Source: CAXSBR01 sp964236495
GTDB taxonomy: Bacteria; Actinomycetota; Actinomycetes; Mycobacteriales; Jatrophihabitantaceae
Direction: 5' to 3'
NCBI GenBank assembly: GCA_964236495.1
Contig: CAXSBR010000014.1
Span: 7,586-71,585 of the forward strand
Length of the DNA: 64,000 nt
This document shows positions 56,929-64,000 of the stretch, piece by piece; within the stretch, counting starts at the first letter, position 1, and every line of letters begins with the position of its first letter. The notes under the pieces were generated by a model. It was not told where the DNA came from. It worked only from the letters and a program-made list of their open reading frames with translations, and did no database searches. The translations under genes and the position numbers were made by a program.

Positions 56929-57042
56929 ATGGGACATCGACATCGCAAGCAAAAGCCGAGACACGTGCGCGAGTGGCTTGCAGGCTCCGCGCTCGTAATC
57001 TCGGCAATTGCTGAACTGATCCGGTCCCTCAGGGGCGGGTAG
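56929..57042 (+). CDS. 37-residue basic membrane-active-looking protein
   Basis: MGHRHRKQKPRHVREWLAGS followed by a hydrophobic/amphipathic helix ALVISAIAELIRSLRGG. The Shine-Dalgarno AAGGAGGT (56913-56920) is a perfect match to the 16S end and sits eight bases before the ATG. Too short for most gene finders. Resembles small proteins of actinobacterial integrative elements. Confidence 0.55.
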   Translation: MGHRHRKQKPRHVREWLAGSALVISAIAELIRSLRGG

Positions 57043-57165
57043 CCCTCTCGGGGCGCTGGTAGTCGGCCGGTCTGCGCCCCACCATTGTGCTCGCTCAGCG
57101 GCGCAGGTGTCCAGACCATTCGCCGCGGGCCACTAGCCGAAGCAACAGGTGAAAGAGGACTACTG

Positions 57166-57744
57166 ATGATGCCAGCCGACCCCACAGCGGGCAGCGCGAT
57201 GTTCCCAGCCCAAGGTGAGTGGATCGACATACCCGAGGACATGCACACGGAGTTTGCCCAGCTGAAGAAGGGCGTCCGGATGACCGCACTGATGAAGCAG
57301 CTCAAGACCGCAGCACGCCGGCGCACCGACGACCGGCCCGTGTTCACCGACGGCCCCGTCGAAAGTCTTCTAGCCCGAACCAACCCCGTCAGCATCGGAC
57401 TGTCGTACAGCGAACGGCCCAACGACAGCTTCCCCGGCGCGCCCACTCCGTGCTGGTACCTCTCGATAGCGGAGCACGTCCCGGGTGTCGGACTCCAGGC
57501 GGCGTCGGACGTCGACCTGGTCGCCATGGATCATGGCCGGCTTCCCGACAGTGACGCGGTTCGCGAGATACACCATGGCCACTGGCGTGGCGCAACACCC
57601 ACAGATCCCGGCCGAGCCGACCTAGCGACTCGTTCGGCCACGACCACCCTTGCTGTGCTCAGCCCCTCGCCTTCGCCTCACTGGTATCAGCTCACCATCC
57701 GCGCCCTCGACATCCAAGCGATTGTCACCACCGCCACCGTCTAG
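57166..57744 (+). CDS. Hypothetical island protein
   Basis: 192 residues, soluble. MMPADPTAGSAMFPAQGEWI, EDMHTEFAQLKKGVRMTALM, then a beta-rich part (ACWYLSIAEHVPG-like PTPCWYLSIAEHVPG, DVDLVAMDHGRLPDSDAVREI, PSPHWYQLTIRALDI). AGAGGA ribosome site. No family recognised. Confidence 0.6.
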   Translation: MMPADPTAGSAMFPAQGEWIDIPEDMHTEFAQLKKGVRMTALMKQLKTAARRRTDDRPVFTDGPVESLLARTNPVSIGLSYSERPNDSFPGAPTPCWYLSIAEHVPGVGLQAASDVDLVAMDHGRLPDSDAVREIHHGHWRGATPTDPGRADLATRSATTTLAVLSPSPSPHWYQLTIRALDIQAIVTTATV

Positions 57745-57812
57745 ACCGCAAGCCTGCCCCTGGCCGCCGCACTGTACGACGATGTACCCCAGTTCCCGCA
57801 GTAAAAGCGCCG

Positions 57813-57901
57813 GTGACGGCTGTGGATAGCCAAGCGCGCCATCCACAGCCGTCACGAAAAACCGACGTCGCCCTCGACGAAACTGCACCGTCGAGGGCGA
57901 C
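57813..57901. repeat. Two consecutive perfect hairpins
   Basis: Hairpin 1: GTGACGGCTGTGGAT (57813-57827) with ATCCACAGCCGTCAC (57841-57855), loop 13. Hairpin 2: GTCGCCCTCGACG (57867-57879) with CGTCGAGGGCGAC (57889-57901), loop 9. They lie between two island genes and end 31 bases before the next ATG. No T-tract. Confidence 0.85.
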
Positions 57902-57932
57902 CACCGCCCCGCCCCGGCCCGAAGGACCACCG

Positions 57933-58169
57933 ATGATCACCTACACCGTTCGAGATGACACCGACCAGCCGCTGGGGCACTTCACCGACCTCGCCGCAGC
58001 CGTCACGGCCGTCGACGCCGCATGCGAAGCGCACAGGGTCCACCCCGGCAGCGTGCCAGGCAGCAGACTCCATCGGATGGTCACCGCCGACTTGGACGCC
58101 CGCGACGTGGGGGACGTCCTTTACGGCAGGATCGAATGCGTAGGAGACCCCGCCGAACAACTTATTTAG
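57933..58169 (+). CDS. 78-residue hypothetical island protein
   Basis: MITYTVRDDTDQPLGHFTDL, then an alpha helix DLAAAVTAVDAACEAHRVHP and DVLYGRIECVGDPAEQLI. GAAGGA ribosome site. Compact alpha/beta protein of unknown family, immediately after the paired hairpins, which could control it. Confidence 0.5.
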   Translation: MITYTVRDDTDQPLGHFTDLAAAVTAVDAACEAHRVHPGSVPGSRLHRMVTADLDARDVGDVLYGRIECVGDPAEQLI

Positions 58170-58833
58170 GCTCGGATCTTCGTATTCTTCACCGGTGGGT
58201 GGGCGCCGATCGCGGGAGTACGCCCACCGTGGGTCCACCAACCTGCGTCGTTTTCCGACCCTGGACGCGACGCCGAGCCCAGTCGGGAATGCTCACCCAG
58301 TGAGCGGGGACATCGCGGGGCAAGGTGACGGCAGCCTGCCGGTGAGAGCTATCCGGAGCTGAAGCAGGTCGAGACGCAGGTGCGGGCGGCGCGAGTGGTC
58401 AACGGGCAGCTGATCTTGGACCGGCAGCAATGCCCGACGGATCTACCAGAACCCGTAGATAACATCCTTTATCTACGGGTCACGAAGGACCGGGTTGTCG
58501 GTCCTCGAACAGAACCTAGGCCGGTGTAACTGCGGCGTCGACACGCTGCGTCGGTCACCAGCATTGGCCGGGGATGCCGACGCGGGTTGAGCACATCTCA
58601 CCGGCGCTGCGGTGCGGCTACGCGAGACCGCGCGCAGAGTTTCTCTGAGGCTGCGACCTACGCCGAGCTCGGATCCAGCCGATAGGTGGGGAAGAAGTAC
58701 GGGTACCACCGTCACCTCCCACCGCTGGCTGACACAGGTCGCCATCACCCTTCCCCGGGCCGAGGACAGTGGCCACGCCGCACCGCCGCGGAAACAGCGG
58801 GACACACCGCACGCCATGAAAGGCACCGGGAAG
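58170..58833. other. Region with a coding relic and a hairpin
   Basis: No intact gene. From 58329 to about 58530 an open frame without start reads protein-like text (PELKQVETQVRAARVVNGQL, ILDRQQCPTDLPEP), probably a gene remnant. A perfect 12-bp hairpin ACCCGTAGATAA/TTATCTACGGGT (58451-58480, 6-base loop) lies inside it. Confidence 0.45.
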
Positions 58834-60122
58834 TCACTCCATGTAGGGCCGAGCGAGCAGGGCGTCGCCGTTGAGTGAACAGATCTCACCCAGCGATTCA
58901 GCTGCGCCCCGTCGCACTACGGACAACCGTGTCGCGACTACCTCCGGCGCCGAGCCGGGCGGCACCGATCGGTTGGTACGTACGAGCTGTCTGATCAGGG
59001 TCGGGCGGATGTCGCCTCGCCAGTTGGGGCGAATCTGGGTAGGGAAGTACGGATCGATGACCACCAACCGCCTTGCGTCGTTCACGGTCAGCCAGTGCGA
59101 GACCAACGCGTTGACATGCTCATCACCGAACGAGTAGCCAACTACGACCAACACGCGGGCGCAGGACAGCCGGTGCGCGAACGCGGCCCGCAGGTCTAGG
59201 AACGGACCGTCAGCGCGCAGCTTCTCGCGGCGTCCAAAGACGACGAACGGCAGCTCCTTACCCATCGGCGCGCTGGGCCGCAGTGCGACCCGGTTCATCC
59301 CCATCGGCGAGTACTGACCGGTCTGGTGGTTGTAGGCATCCTCGAAATCCTCGCCCGTTCGGGCCCAGTCGATGGAACCGTGCAGTTTGTACAGCCGCAC
59401 AGCGTCGGCTGGGAAAGCTAGGTGCCCAGTCGAGTCCCACTCCCCGACGCCGGTCGCGCACGTCACGCCGTGCTGCTCCGCGCAGGTTTCGATGGTCTGG
59501 TCGTAGTTGAGCGTTGCGATCGACACACCGCCGGGACGGGACCCTAGGGTCACCAGCGGGGCGAGGTAGTCAAGCTTTTTCTTGCGGTCGTCGTCGATGG
59601 TGAGGATGTTGACCAGCTTGCCGACCAGGAAGTTGAGCAACTGGGCATAGGTGCTCCCGGCGCTAGGCCGACTTCAGCGCGGACAAAGGCGCCAAGGTCA
59701 CGAGCGAGGGCCGCCGAGCCCAACCCGAGAGCTCCAATATTGCCGAGGTCGTCGCAGATCTTCTGCGCGAGCTGCTGCTGCTGCGTCAATGTGGCGGTTT
59801 CCGCAGCGCCGACGCCCGGGTCCCAGCTCTGCACGAACGGGGTCAGCTCGACGTCGTCACGTGCGGCGAGCAGCTCGACTGCACTGACGACGGTCTCGAT
59901 GTCGGGGTAGTGCAAGGGCGATTTTCCAGCCCGCCCGCGATGCGCCATGATCGCGCTGACCACGTAGTTCAACGGGTGCGCGTTGATTCGCTCTTCGGGG
60001 GTGTTTTGCACCGCGGCAAGCATCAGCTGGGTCATCTCGGTCGCCAACGGCATGGCGGCCTCACGCGAGGCGCCAGCGCCTAACAAGAACACGACGTCGC
60101 CCGAGGCGACTTCGTCGGTCAT
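58834..60122 (-). pseudogene. SIR2-like NADase/sirtuin-fold gene split by a frameshift
   Basis: The first frame (60122 down) opens MTDEVASGDVVFLLGAGASR, the NAD-binding GAGAS motif of SIR2_2-type proteins. The second frame carries SIATLNYDQTIE, LYKLHGSIDW and VVVGYSFGDEHVNALV, also SIR2-type. They join near 59640-59665, where a one-base shift changes QLLNFLVGKL to a random tail. The whole would be about 430 residues. Such proteins are effectors in Thoeris, DSR and SIR2-HerA defence systems. The break may be a real mutation, a draft error or programmed shifting. Confidence 0.8.
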
Positions 60123-60161
60123 AACTTAGTGGGATGCGCAGGGTGCCGCACTCTAGCGCGG

Positions 60162-60386
60162 TCAGCCCTGCTTGTCGTTCAAGGCGACCGGGAGGCCAGC
60201 GAGGGCGAAGTACTTGTTGCTGCCGAGGTCGGCGATCGTGGTGATCCCCAGCGCCTCACGTAGGAGCCGGTCGTGGTTCTCGGTGAGGCCGGCCAGCACC
60301 GACGGCGGTGCCTGCAGGATCTCGTCGATGCTCTTGTTCTCGTAGGCCTTGTCCAGAGCCTTGGCCAGGTTGATTGATACCGCCAC
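60162..60386 (-). CDS. 74-residue HhH-like protein upstream of SIR2
   Basis: AVSINLAKALDKAYENKSID, then PSVLAGLTENHDRLLREALG and ITTIADLGSNKYFALAGLPV: helix-hairpin-helix-like pattern seen, to my memory, in short actinobacterial proteins. GTG start with GGGAG seven bases upstream. 39 bases separate it from the SIR2 gene on the same strand, suggesting an operon. Confidence 0.7.
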   Translation of the reverse strand: MAVSINLAKALDKAYENKSIDEILQAPPSVLAGLTENHDRLLREALGITTIADLGSNKYFALAGLPVALNDKQG

Positions 60387-60727
60387 CGTGTTCTCCCATC
60401 ACTGACGCAACCGTCCGGCGGACGTCTGGCTGCAACGATCGCACGCCGACTGCATTGTGTCACCGCGTCGAGTCCGGTGGGTCGGCTCGCTCGTCCCGCC
60501 GCCGCTGCCGTCGACGCCCGCGCCGGGCTCTGCGCTCGAACGTTGGTGCCGCATGCGCGGCGGGCGCTGACGTTTCGGGTAGTCATTGACGGTCCTGAAG
60601 CTGGGACCCTTCGTGGCTCGAAGAGGTTGACTGTCGCACTGACCCGGGCCGCCATGTCGCGTCGGTGCGGGCCGGCCGCGCCGGCAGCGCCGAGGTAGCC
60701 GTCGAGGTCGAGGGCGGGCGCGCCGGC

Positions 60728-61033
60728 ATGATGGTGATCGATGTAGCGGCGAAGAGCCCGGGCCCGGGAGGCGACCCGCTGTCTGCGTTGGTGCTTCGCT
60801 CGACCGACGATCCGCAGTCGCCGGCCGCCCGTCGCTCACCCCTGCGATTCGAGAATGAGACCACTGGTACGCGGTGGTTTCTGGCTATCGTCGCTGCGTG
60901 TCTTCTGTTAGGACCGACCTTGCGCCAGTTCAACAACGTCGTCGGCTTAACCGTCAGCGCGCTGGCGGTGGTAGCCCTCGTCGCCTTTTGGGTCAGAAAG
61001 CTGCTCTACCGAGCCCCGTCTCCTGACCGGTGA
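60728..61033 (+). CDS. Possible small membrane protein
   Basis: 101 residues from ATG 60728. The C-terminal half has two hydrophobic helices (WFLAIVAACLLLGPTL, VVGLTVSALAVVALVAFWV) after a disordered start. No clear ribosome site or family; ends seven bases before the IstB remnant on the other strand. Confidence 0.35.
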   Translation: MMVIDVAAKSPGPGGDPLSALVLRSTDDPQSPAARRSPLRFENETTGTRWFLAIVAACLLLGPTLRQFNNVVGLTVSALAVVALVAFWVRKLLYRAPSPDR

Positions 61034-61039
61034 TACGTC

Positions 61040-61261
61040 TCAGCTCGGTCCAGCCTGCTGAGCGAGGGTGTGGGCGAGTCGGTAGGGCTGGGTGCCGGTT
61101 TCGATGATGGTGTCGTTGAACGTCAACCGGTCGACGATGGCGGCGCAGAGCCGCGGGGCGACGAAAGTTTTGGTCCAGCCGGAGAAGGACTCGTTCGACG
61201 CAATGGTGATGCTGTTTTCCTCTTCGCGTTTGGTGAGGACTTGGAACAGCATCTCGGCACC
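61040..61261 (-). pseudogene. IS21-family IstB 3' remnant
   Basis: About 73 codons matching the C-terminal end of the IstB helper ATPase: GAEMLFQVLTKREEENSITI, ASNESFSGWTKTF, AAIVDRLTFNDTIIETG, PYRLAH. The Walker A part and IstA are missing, and the upstream frame becomes nonsense at about 61262. A decayed insertion sequence. Confidence 0.8.
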
Positions 61262-61448
61262 CCGCCGGTGTGGGTGGGGGTGCGCCGTTGCGAAAGTTAC
61301 CGATCCGTGTGACTTGATGCGCCCACTCGCTACCGTCACTTGGGTCTGGCTGGCGCACCGGTCTGGGGAAGGCTGGCGTCGAACGGGAGGCCTGCCCGTG
61401 GCTCGCGATAAGCAGGACGACCGGCTCGACGGGCTGAAGAGCCGCGTA

Positions 61449-62033
61449 TCAGGTCCGGGGTCGGGTTCGGATCCCGTTGATAAGTATTTCGAACATGGGC
61501 AGGGTGCCGTCGGGGTCGGGCGCTGCTTCGTTCGCAAGCAGGATGCCGAGCACCACCCGCAGGATGCGGGCGAGGTCGATGTCGGTTCGGATGTGGCCGC
61601 TTTCTTGGGCGCGGTACAGGAGTTCCGCGCCGGCGTTATGCATTGCGGTGTGATTTTGCTGGATCGGAGAGCCTGTTTCGTGGCGCATGTTCATGACGGT
61701 GGCTCCCATGCTTTGCCCGCGCGCGCCGTACTCGAGCTCCAGGCGCAGCCAACGAATCAGCGCTTCGGTGGGGTCGGGGTCGGCGCGCCACTCCTCCGCC
61801 CGTTGCCGGAGCTCCTCCGCCTCGTCAGCGAAGACGGTTTGGAATAGCGCCTGGCGAGTGGGGAAGTGGTTGTAGAGCGTCCCGATGGCCACCCCGGCCT
61901 GCCGGGCAACCTCTTCCAACGCCACGTTCCGGCCATGGACGTCGACCAGGGCTCGGGCAGCGTCGAGCAACCGCTGCCGGTTCCGGCGCGCGTCTGCGCG
62001 CTGCGGCAGCCCCCCAGTTGACATATCGCTCAC
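61449..62033 (-). CDS. TetR-family regulator
   Basis: 194 residues. N-terminal HTH RQRLLDAARALVDVHGRNVA with VARQAGVAIGTLYNHFPTRQALF, then a helical ligand domain (FADEAEELRQRAEEWRADPD, IRTDIDLARILRVVLGILL). GTG 62033 or ATG 62024 as start. Divergent from the SDR gene with two matching palindromes between, so it likely represses that promoter. Confidence 0.93.
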   Translation of the reverse strand: MSDMSTGGLPQRADARRNRQRLLDAARALVDVHGRNVALEEVARQAGVAIGTLYNHFPTRQALFQTVFADEAEELRQRAEEWRADPDPTEALIRWLRLELEYGARGQSMGATVMNMRHETGSPIQQNHTAMHNAGAELLYRAQESGHIRTDIDLARILRVVLGILLANEAAPDPDGTLPMFEILINGIRTRPRT

Positions 62034-62056
62034 TGCGTCCCATCGACGACCTGTGC

Positions 62057-62100
62057 TTGCAACGTGAGGTTACCTCAAGTTAGAATATGAGGAGGCCTCA
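62057..62100 (+). promoter_or_regulatory. SDR promoter with two TetR operators
   Basis: -35 TTGCAA (62057-62062) and -10 TAGAAT (62081-62086) are separated by 18 bases. Operator 1 TGAGGTTACCTCA (62065-62077) lies between them; operator 2 TGAGGAGGCCTCA (62088-62100) lies just after the -10. They are 23 bp apart. Confidence 0.75.
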
Positions 62101-62145
62101 ACTTCGAGGGTCGGATCTGTTTCGCTCAGTCCAAAGGGAGTCCAG

Positions 62146-62910
62146 ATGACACAGGCAATGACGGACAAGGTCGCGATAGTGACCGGCGCGCAACGCGGCG
62201 TTGGCTACGGCATCGCACAGGAGTTCCTCGCCGAGGGCGCGACGGTCGTGCTCACCGACGTCGACAAAGCCGGCCTAGACGAGGCGGTGGGCACGCTCGG
62301 ACCGAACGCGAGCGGGATGGTGGCGGACGTGACCAGCCTTGAGGAGATGACCAACGTCTATCGCTCAGTGGTGGAGGCACACGGGCGGCTGGACGCCGTC
62401 GTGGCCAACGCCGGCGTCGGCGACAGTTCGCCGCTGGGCTCGATCACCGAGAAGCAGTTCGATTTCATCTTCGGGGTGAACGCGAAGGGTGTCCTGTTCA
62501 CAGTCCAAGCAGCGCTGCCCCATCTGCGCGCCGGCGGCACGGTCGTGGTCATCGGCTCGACCGCGTCGATCCAGGCGTTGCCCGGGATGAGCCTTTACGG
62601 CGGCTCGAAGGCCGCGATCCGCCAGTTCGTTCGGGCGTGGATCCAGGAAGTGCACGGCTCCGGTGTGCGGATCAACGTGCTGAGCCCCGGGGCCGTCGAC
62701 ACGGCATCGCTTCGGATAGCGCTGGAGGGGTCTGCCGGCGCTGACCAGGTCGACGCCGAGGTCGCGAAAATGGGTGCGGGAAACCCTATCGGCCGGCTCG
62801 CCGACCCCCGCGAGCTCGGCAAGGCCGCAGTCTTCCTCAGCAGCGACGCCTCCAGCTTCGTCACCGGTGTCGAGCTGTTCTGCGACGGCGGCATGGCCCA
62901 GACCGGATGA
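62146..62910 (+). CDS. SDR family oxidoreductase 1
   Basis: 254 residues. TGAQRGVGYGIAQEF cofactor loop, NAGVGDSSPLG, VIGSTASIQ (Ser) and YGGSK catalytic residues, C-terminal SFVTGVELFCDGGM. Classical SDR, NAD(P)-dependent. AAAGGGAG upstream of the ATG. First gene of the TetR-controlled unit. Confidence 0.92.
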   Translation: MTQAMTDKVAIVTGAQRGVGYGIAQEFLAEGATVVLTDVDKAGLDEAVGTLGPNASGMVADVTSLEEMTNVYRSVVEAHGRLDAVVANAGVGDSSPLGSITEKQFDFIFGVNAKGVLFTVQAALPHLRAGGTVVVIGSTASIQALPGMSLYGGSKAAIRQFVRAWIQEVHGSGVRINVLSPGAVDTASLRIALEGSAGADQVDAEVAKMGAGNPIGRLADPRELGKAAVFLSSDASSFVTGVELFCDGGMAQTG

Positions 62911-62968
62911 CGCCCCTCGCACCCTGCGCGACCGTGAACCCGGTCCACCAGGTGACGAACAACCCAGC

Positions 62969-63023
62969 ACTTCCGCTGACGAGAGCAAGGAGGCAAACGT
63001 GACTTCCGCTGACCAGAGCAAGG
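62969..63023 (+). repeat. 22-bp direct duplication at the SDR2 start
   Basis: acttccgctgac(g/c)agagcaagg occurs at 62969-62990 and 63002-63023, 33 bp apart with one mismatch. The first copy supplies part of the ribosome site region; the second encodes the start of the SDR2 protein. Confidence 0.85.
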
Positions 63024-63739
63024 TCGTGGCGATCACCGGGGCCGGCAGTGGCATGGGCGAAGCAGACGCCGTGTTGCTGGCCGCCCGAGGACACCGCGTC
63101 GTCCTTTGCGACTTGCAAGAGGACCGAGTGACGGCGGTCGCGCACCGCATCGAGGCAGCCGGCGGGACGGTTGCACACATCCAGACCGATGTCCGCCGCA
63201 GAGCAGATTTGGAGCGGCTGGTCGCGTTGGCCGTGGAACGCTTCGGCCGGCTAGACGTGCTGATCAACAACGCCGGCGTCATGCCGATCGGGCCGCTCGA
63301 CGACCTCCAGGTGGACGCCTGGGACCTCATGGTCGACGTCAACATCAAAGGCGTCCTGTATGGCATAGCCGCGGCCTTGCCGCAGTTCCGCCAACAAGGG
63401 CGCGGGCACATCATCAACATGGGTTCCACCGCCGCCCACCTGACCGTCGCAAATCAAGCTGTCTACTCGGCAACAAAATTCGCCGTCCGGGCGATCACCG
63501 AGGGACTGCGCCAGGAAGCCGGGGACACAATCCGCGTCACCCTCATGTCGCCCGGCTTCGTTCGAACCAACTTCGCCGAGCGCGTCACCAATACCGAGGT
63601 CAAAACCGGGCTTGAGAAAGCCCGCGACCGCTTCGCGATGCCACCGGACACGGTGGCCAAAGCCATCGCCTTCGCCATCGACCAGCCAGCTGACATCGAC
63701 GTAAGCGAAATCATCATCCGCGCGACCGCTCAACCCTGA
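62999..63739 (+). CDS. SDR family oxidoreductase 2
   Basis: 246 residues from GTG 62999, with AAGGAGG six bases upstream. TGAGSGMGEADAVLLAARG loop, NNAGVMPIGPL, NMGSTAAHL and YSATK catalytic residues. 88 bases after SDR1; probably one transcript. Pairing of two SDRs suggests stepwise oxidation of one compound, which is inference. Confidence 0.92.
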   Translation: MTSADQSKVVAITGAGSGMGEADAVLLAARGHRVVLCDLQEDRVTAVAHRIEAAGGTVAHIQTDVRRRADLERLVALAVERFGRLDVLINNAGVMPIGPLDDLQVDAWDLMVDVNIKGVLYGIAAALPQFRQQGRGHIINMGSTAAHLTVANQAVYSATKFAVRAITEGLRQEAGDTIRVTLMSPGFVRTNFAERVTNTEVKTGLEKARDRFAMPPDTVAKAIAFAIDQPADIDVSEIIIRATAQP

Positions 63740-63799
63740 GCCCCCCAGGCCTCAGTCGCTAAACCCAGGCGGACCTGACGTGTTTGGTCACCACCAGCC

Positions 63800-63883
63800 C
63801 TAGCGGCGCACCCGCTCGGCACGGACGGCCCCAGCTCCGACCACCACGCATACGAAGACGGTGAAGACGATGGCCGCGACCAT
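63800..63883 (-). CDS. Possible 27-residue membrane peptide
   Basis: ATG 63883 opens MVAAIVFTVFVCVVVGAGAV and ends RAERVRR: one hydrophobic helix with a basic end. Weak ribosome site (GGA). Could be chance. Confidence 0.25.
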   Translation of the reverse strand: MVAAIVFTVFVCVVVGAGAVRAERVRR

Positions 63884-63894
63884 CAATTCGCATT

Positions 63895-64000
63895 CCGGCC
63901 CTAACCTGACGCCCTGGCCGTACCCCAGCCTGACGTAAGGCTGGGTACACCCCAACCCGACGTCAGGCTCTCGCCGTGATAGACGTCAGGTTAGAGCCGG
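63895..64000. repeat. Nested inverted repeats at the window end
   Basis: Outer arms of 17 bases (63895-63911 and 63984-64000) match at 16 positions (core CTAACCTGACG / CGTCAGGTTAG). Inside is a hairpin GTACCCCAGCCT/AGGCTGGGTAC (63920-63948) with one bulge. CCTGACG or its complement occurs five times from 63774 on. Confidence 0.8.

Larger units (their letters stand above)
53474..64000. mobile_element. Integrated genomic island at tRNA-Thr, left end
   Basis: Tyrosine integrase and excisionase lie directly after the tRNA, oriented toward it, the standard arrangement for site-specific integration. The following 9 kb consists of small hypothetical genes, regulators, an IS relic and a broken gene. 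I find no second copy of the tRNA 3' end (core ggttcgattccctaaggc) inside the window, so the right end is probably beyond 64000. No replication or conjugation genes are seen. Confidence 0.8.

Overview
High-GC chromosomal sequence from an actinobacterium. The gene order hpt-ftsH-folE-folP-folB-folK, panC-nadB-nadC-coaX, HAD hydrolase/Ssd/TadA-TadB-TadC-Flp, topA and tmk-holB is typical of the phylum. Codon use, many GTG starts and four-base ATGA/GTGA overlaps fit. I cannot name the genus; a lineage near the Frankia/Nakamurella/Jatrophihabitans groups is a guess from gene order. Positions 11806-11905 are 100 Ns, so this is a draft scaffold.

Layout. 1-11788 is a cofactor block on the + strand: purine salvage (hpt), FtsH protease, tetrahydropterin/folate synthesis (folE, folP, folB, folK), a DUF3180 membrane protein, a Rossmann/DUF2520 protein, pantothenate (panC), NAD (nadB, nadC) and CoA (coaX). 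11789-25679 is mixed: a 52-bp tandem repeat with the gap, a GGDEF-EAL protein, a sulfotransferase, a beta-propeller protein, an MFS transporter, a PoxB-like ThDP enzyme, an ABC exporter, an epoxide-hydrolase-like enzyme, a holin-like membrane protein, an SDR, and an AbiEi/DUF559 gene between repeats. 25704-29013 holds acs and an HAD phosphatase. 29124-34113 is a Tad/Flp pilus operon led by ssd, followed by a sortase-type (LAxTG) surface protein with repeats in its upstream region. 36642-46152 carries a proton-pumping pyrophosphatase, a detached TadG-like gene, two tandem four-cysteine membrane proteins, a LacI regulator with twin operators and a 61-residue target, and topA. 46335-53306 has small hypothetical genes, a MarR regulator, two 57-bp inverted-repeat elements, an MFS-thymidylate kinase fusion, holB, a ZIP transporter with an iron-box-like operator, and a PSP1/RicT-like gene.

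From 53398 a tRNA-Thr(CGT) is followed at once by a tyrosine integrase and excisionase, which marks the left end of an integrated island that appears to run past the window end. Its cargo is a HTH-DUF5919/NUDIX pair behind two palindromes, several very small genes, paired hairpins, a frameshifted SIR2-like gene with a small HhH-like partner, an IS21 IstB relic, and a TetR/SDR/SDR module with a well-resolved promoter and twin operators.

Two themes recur. First, in-frame tandem repeats lengthen otherwise ordinary proteins (FtsH, NadB, an ABC ATPase, an SDR, a hypothetical protein, the surface protein). Second, noncoding inverted or tandem repeats sit in many intergenic regions. The strongest candidates for new biology are the AbiEi/DUF559 cassette, the 57-bp element pair, the four-cysteine paralogue pair, and the SIR2/HhH and DUF5919/NUDIX modules on the island.
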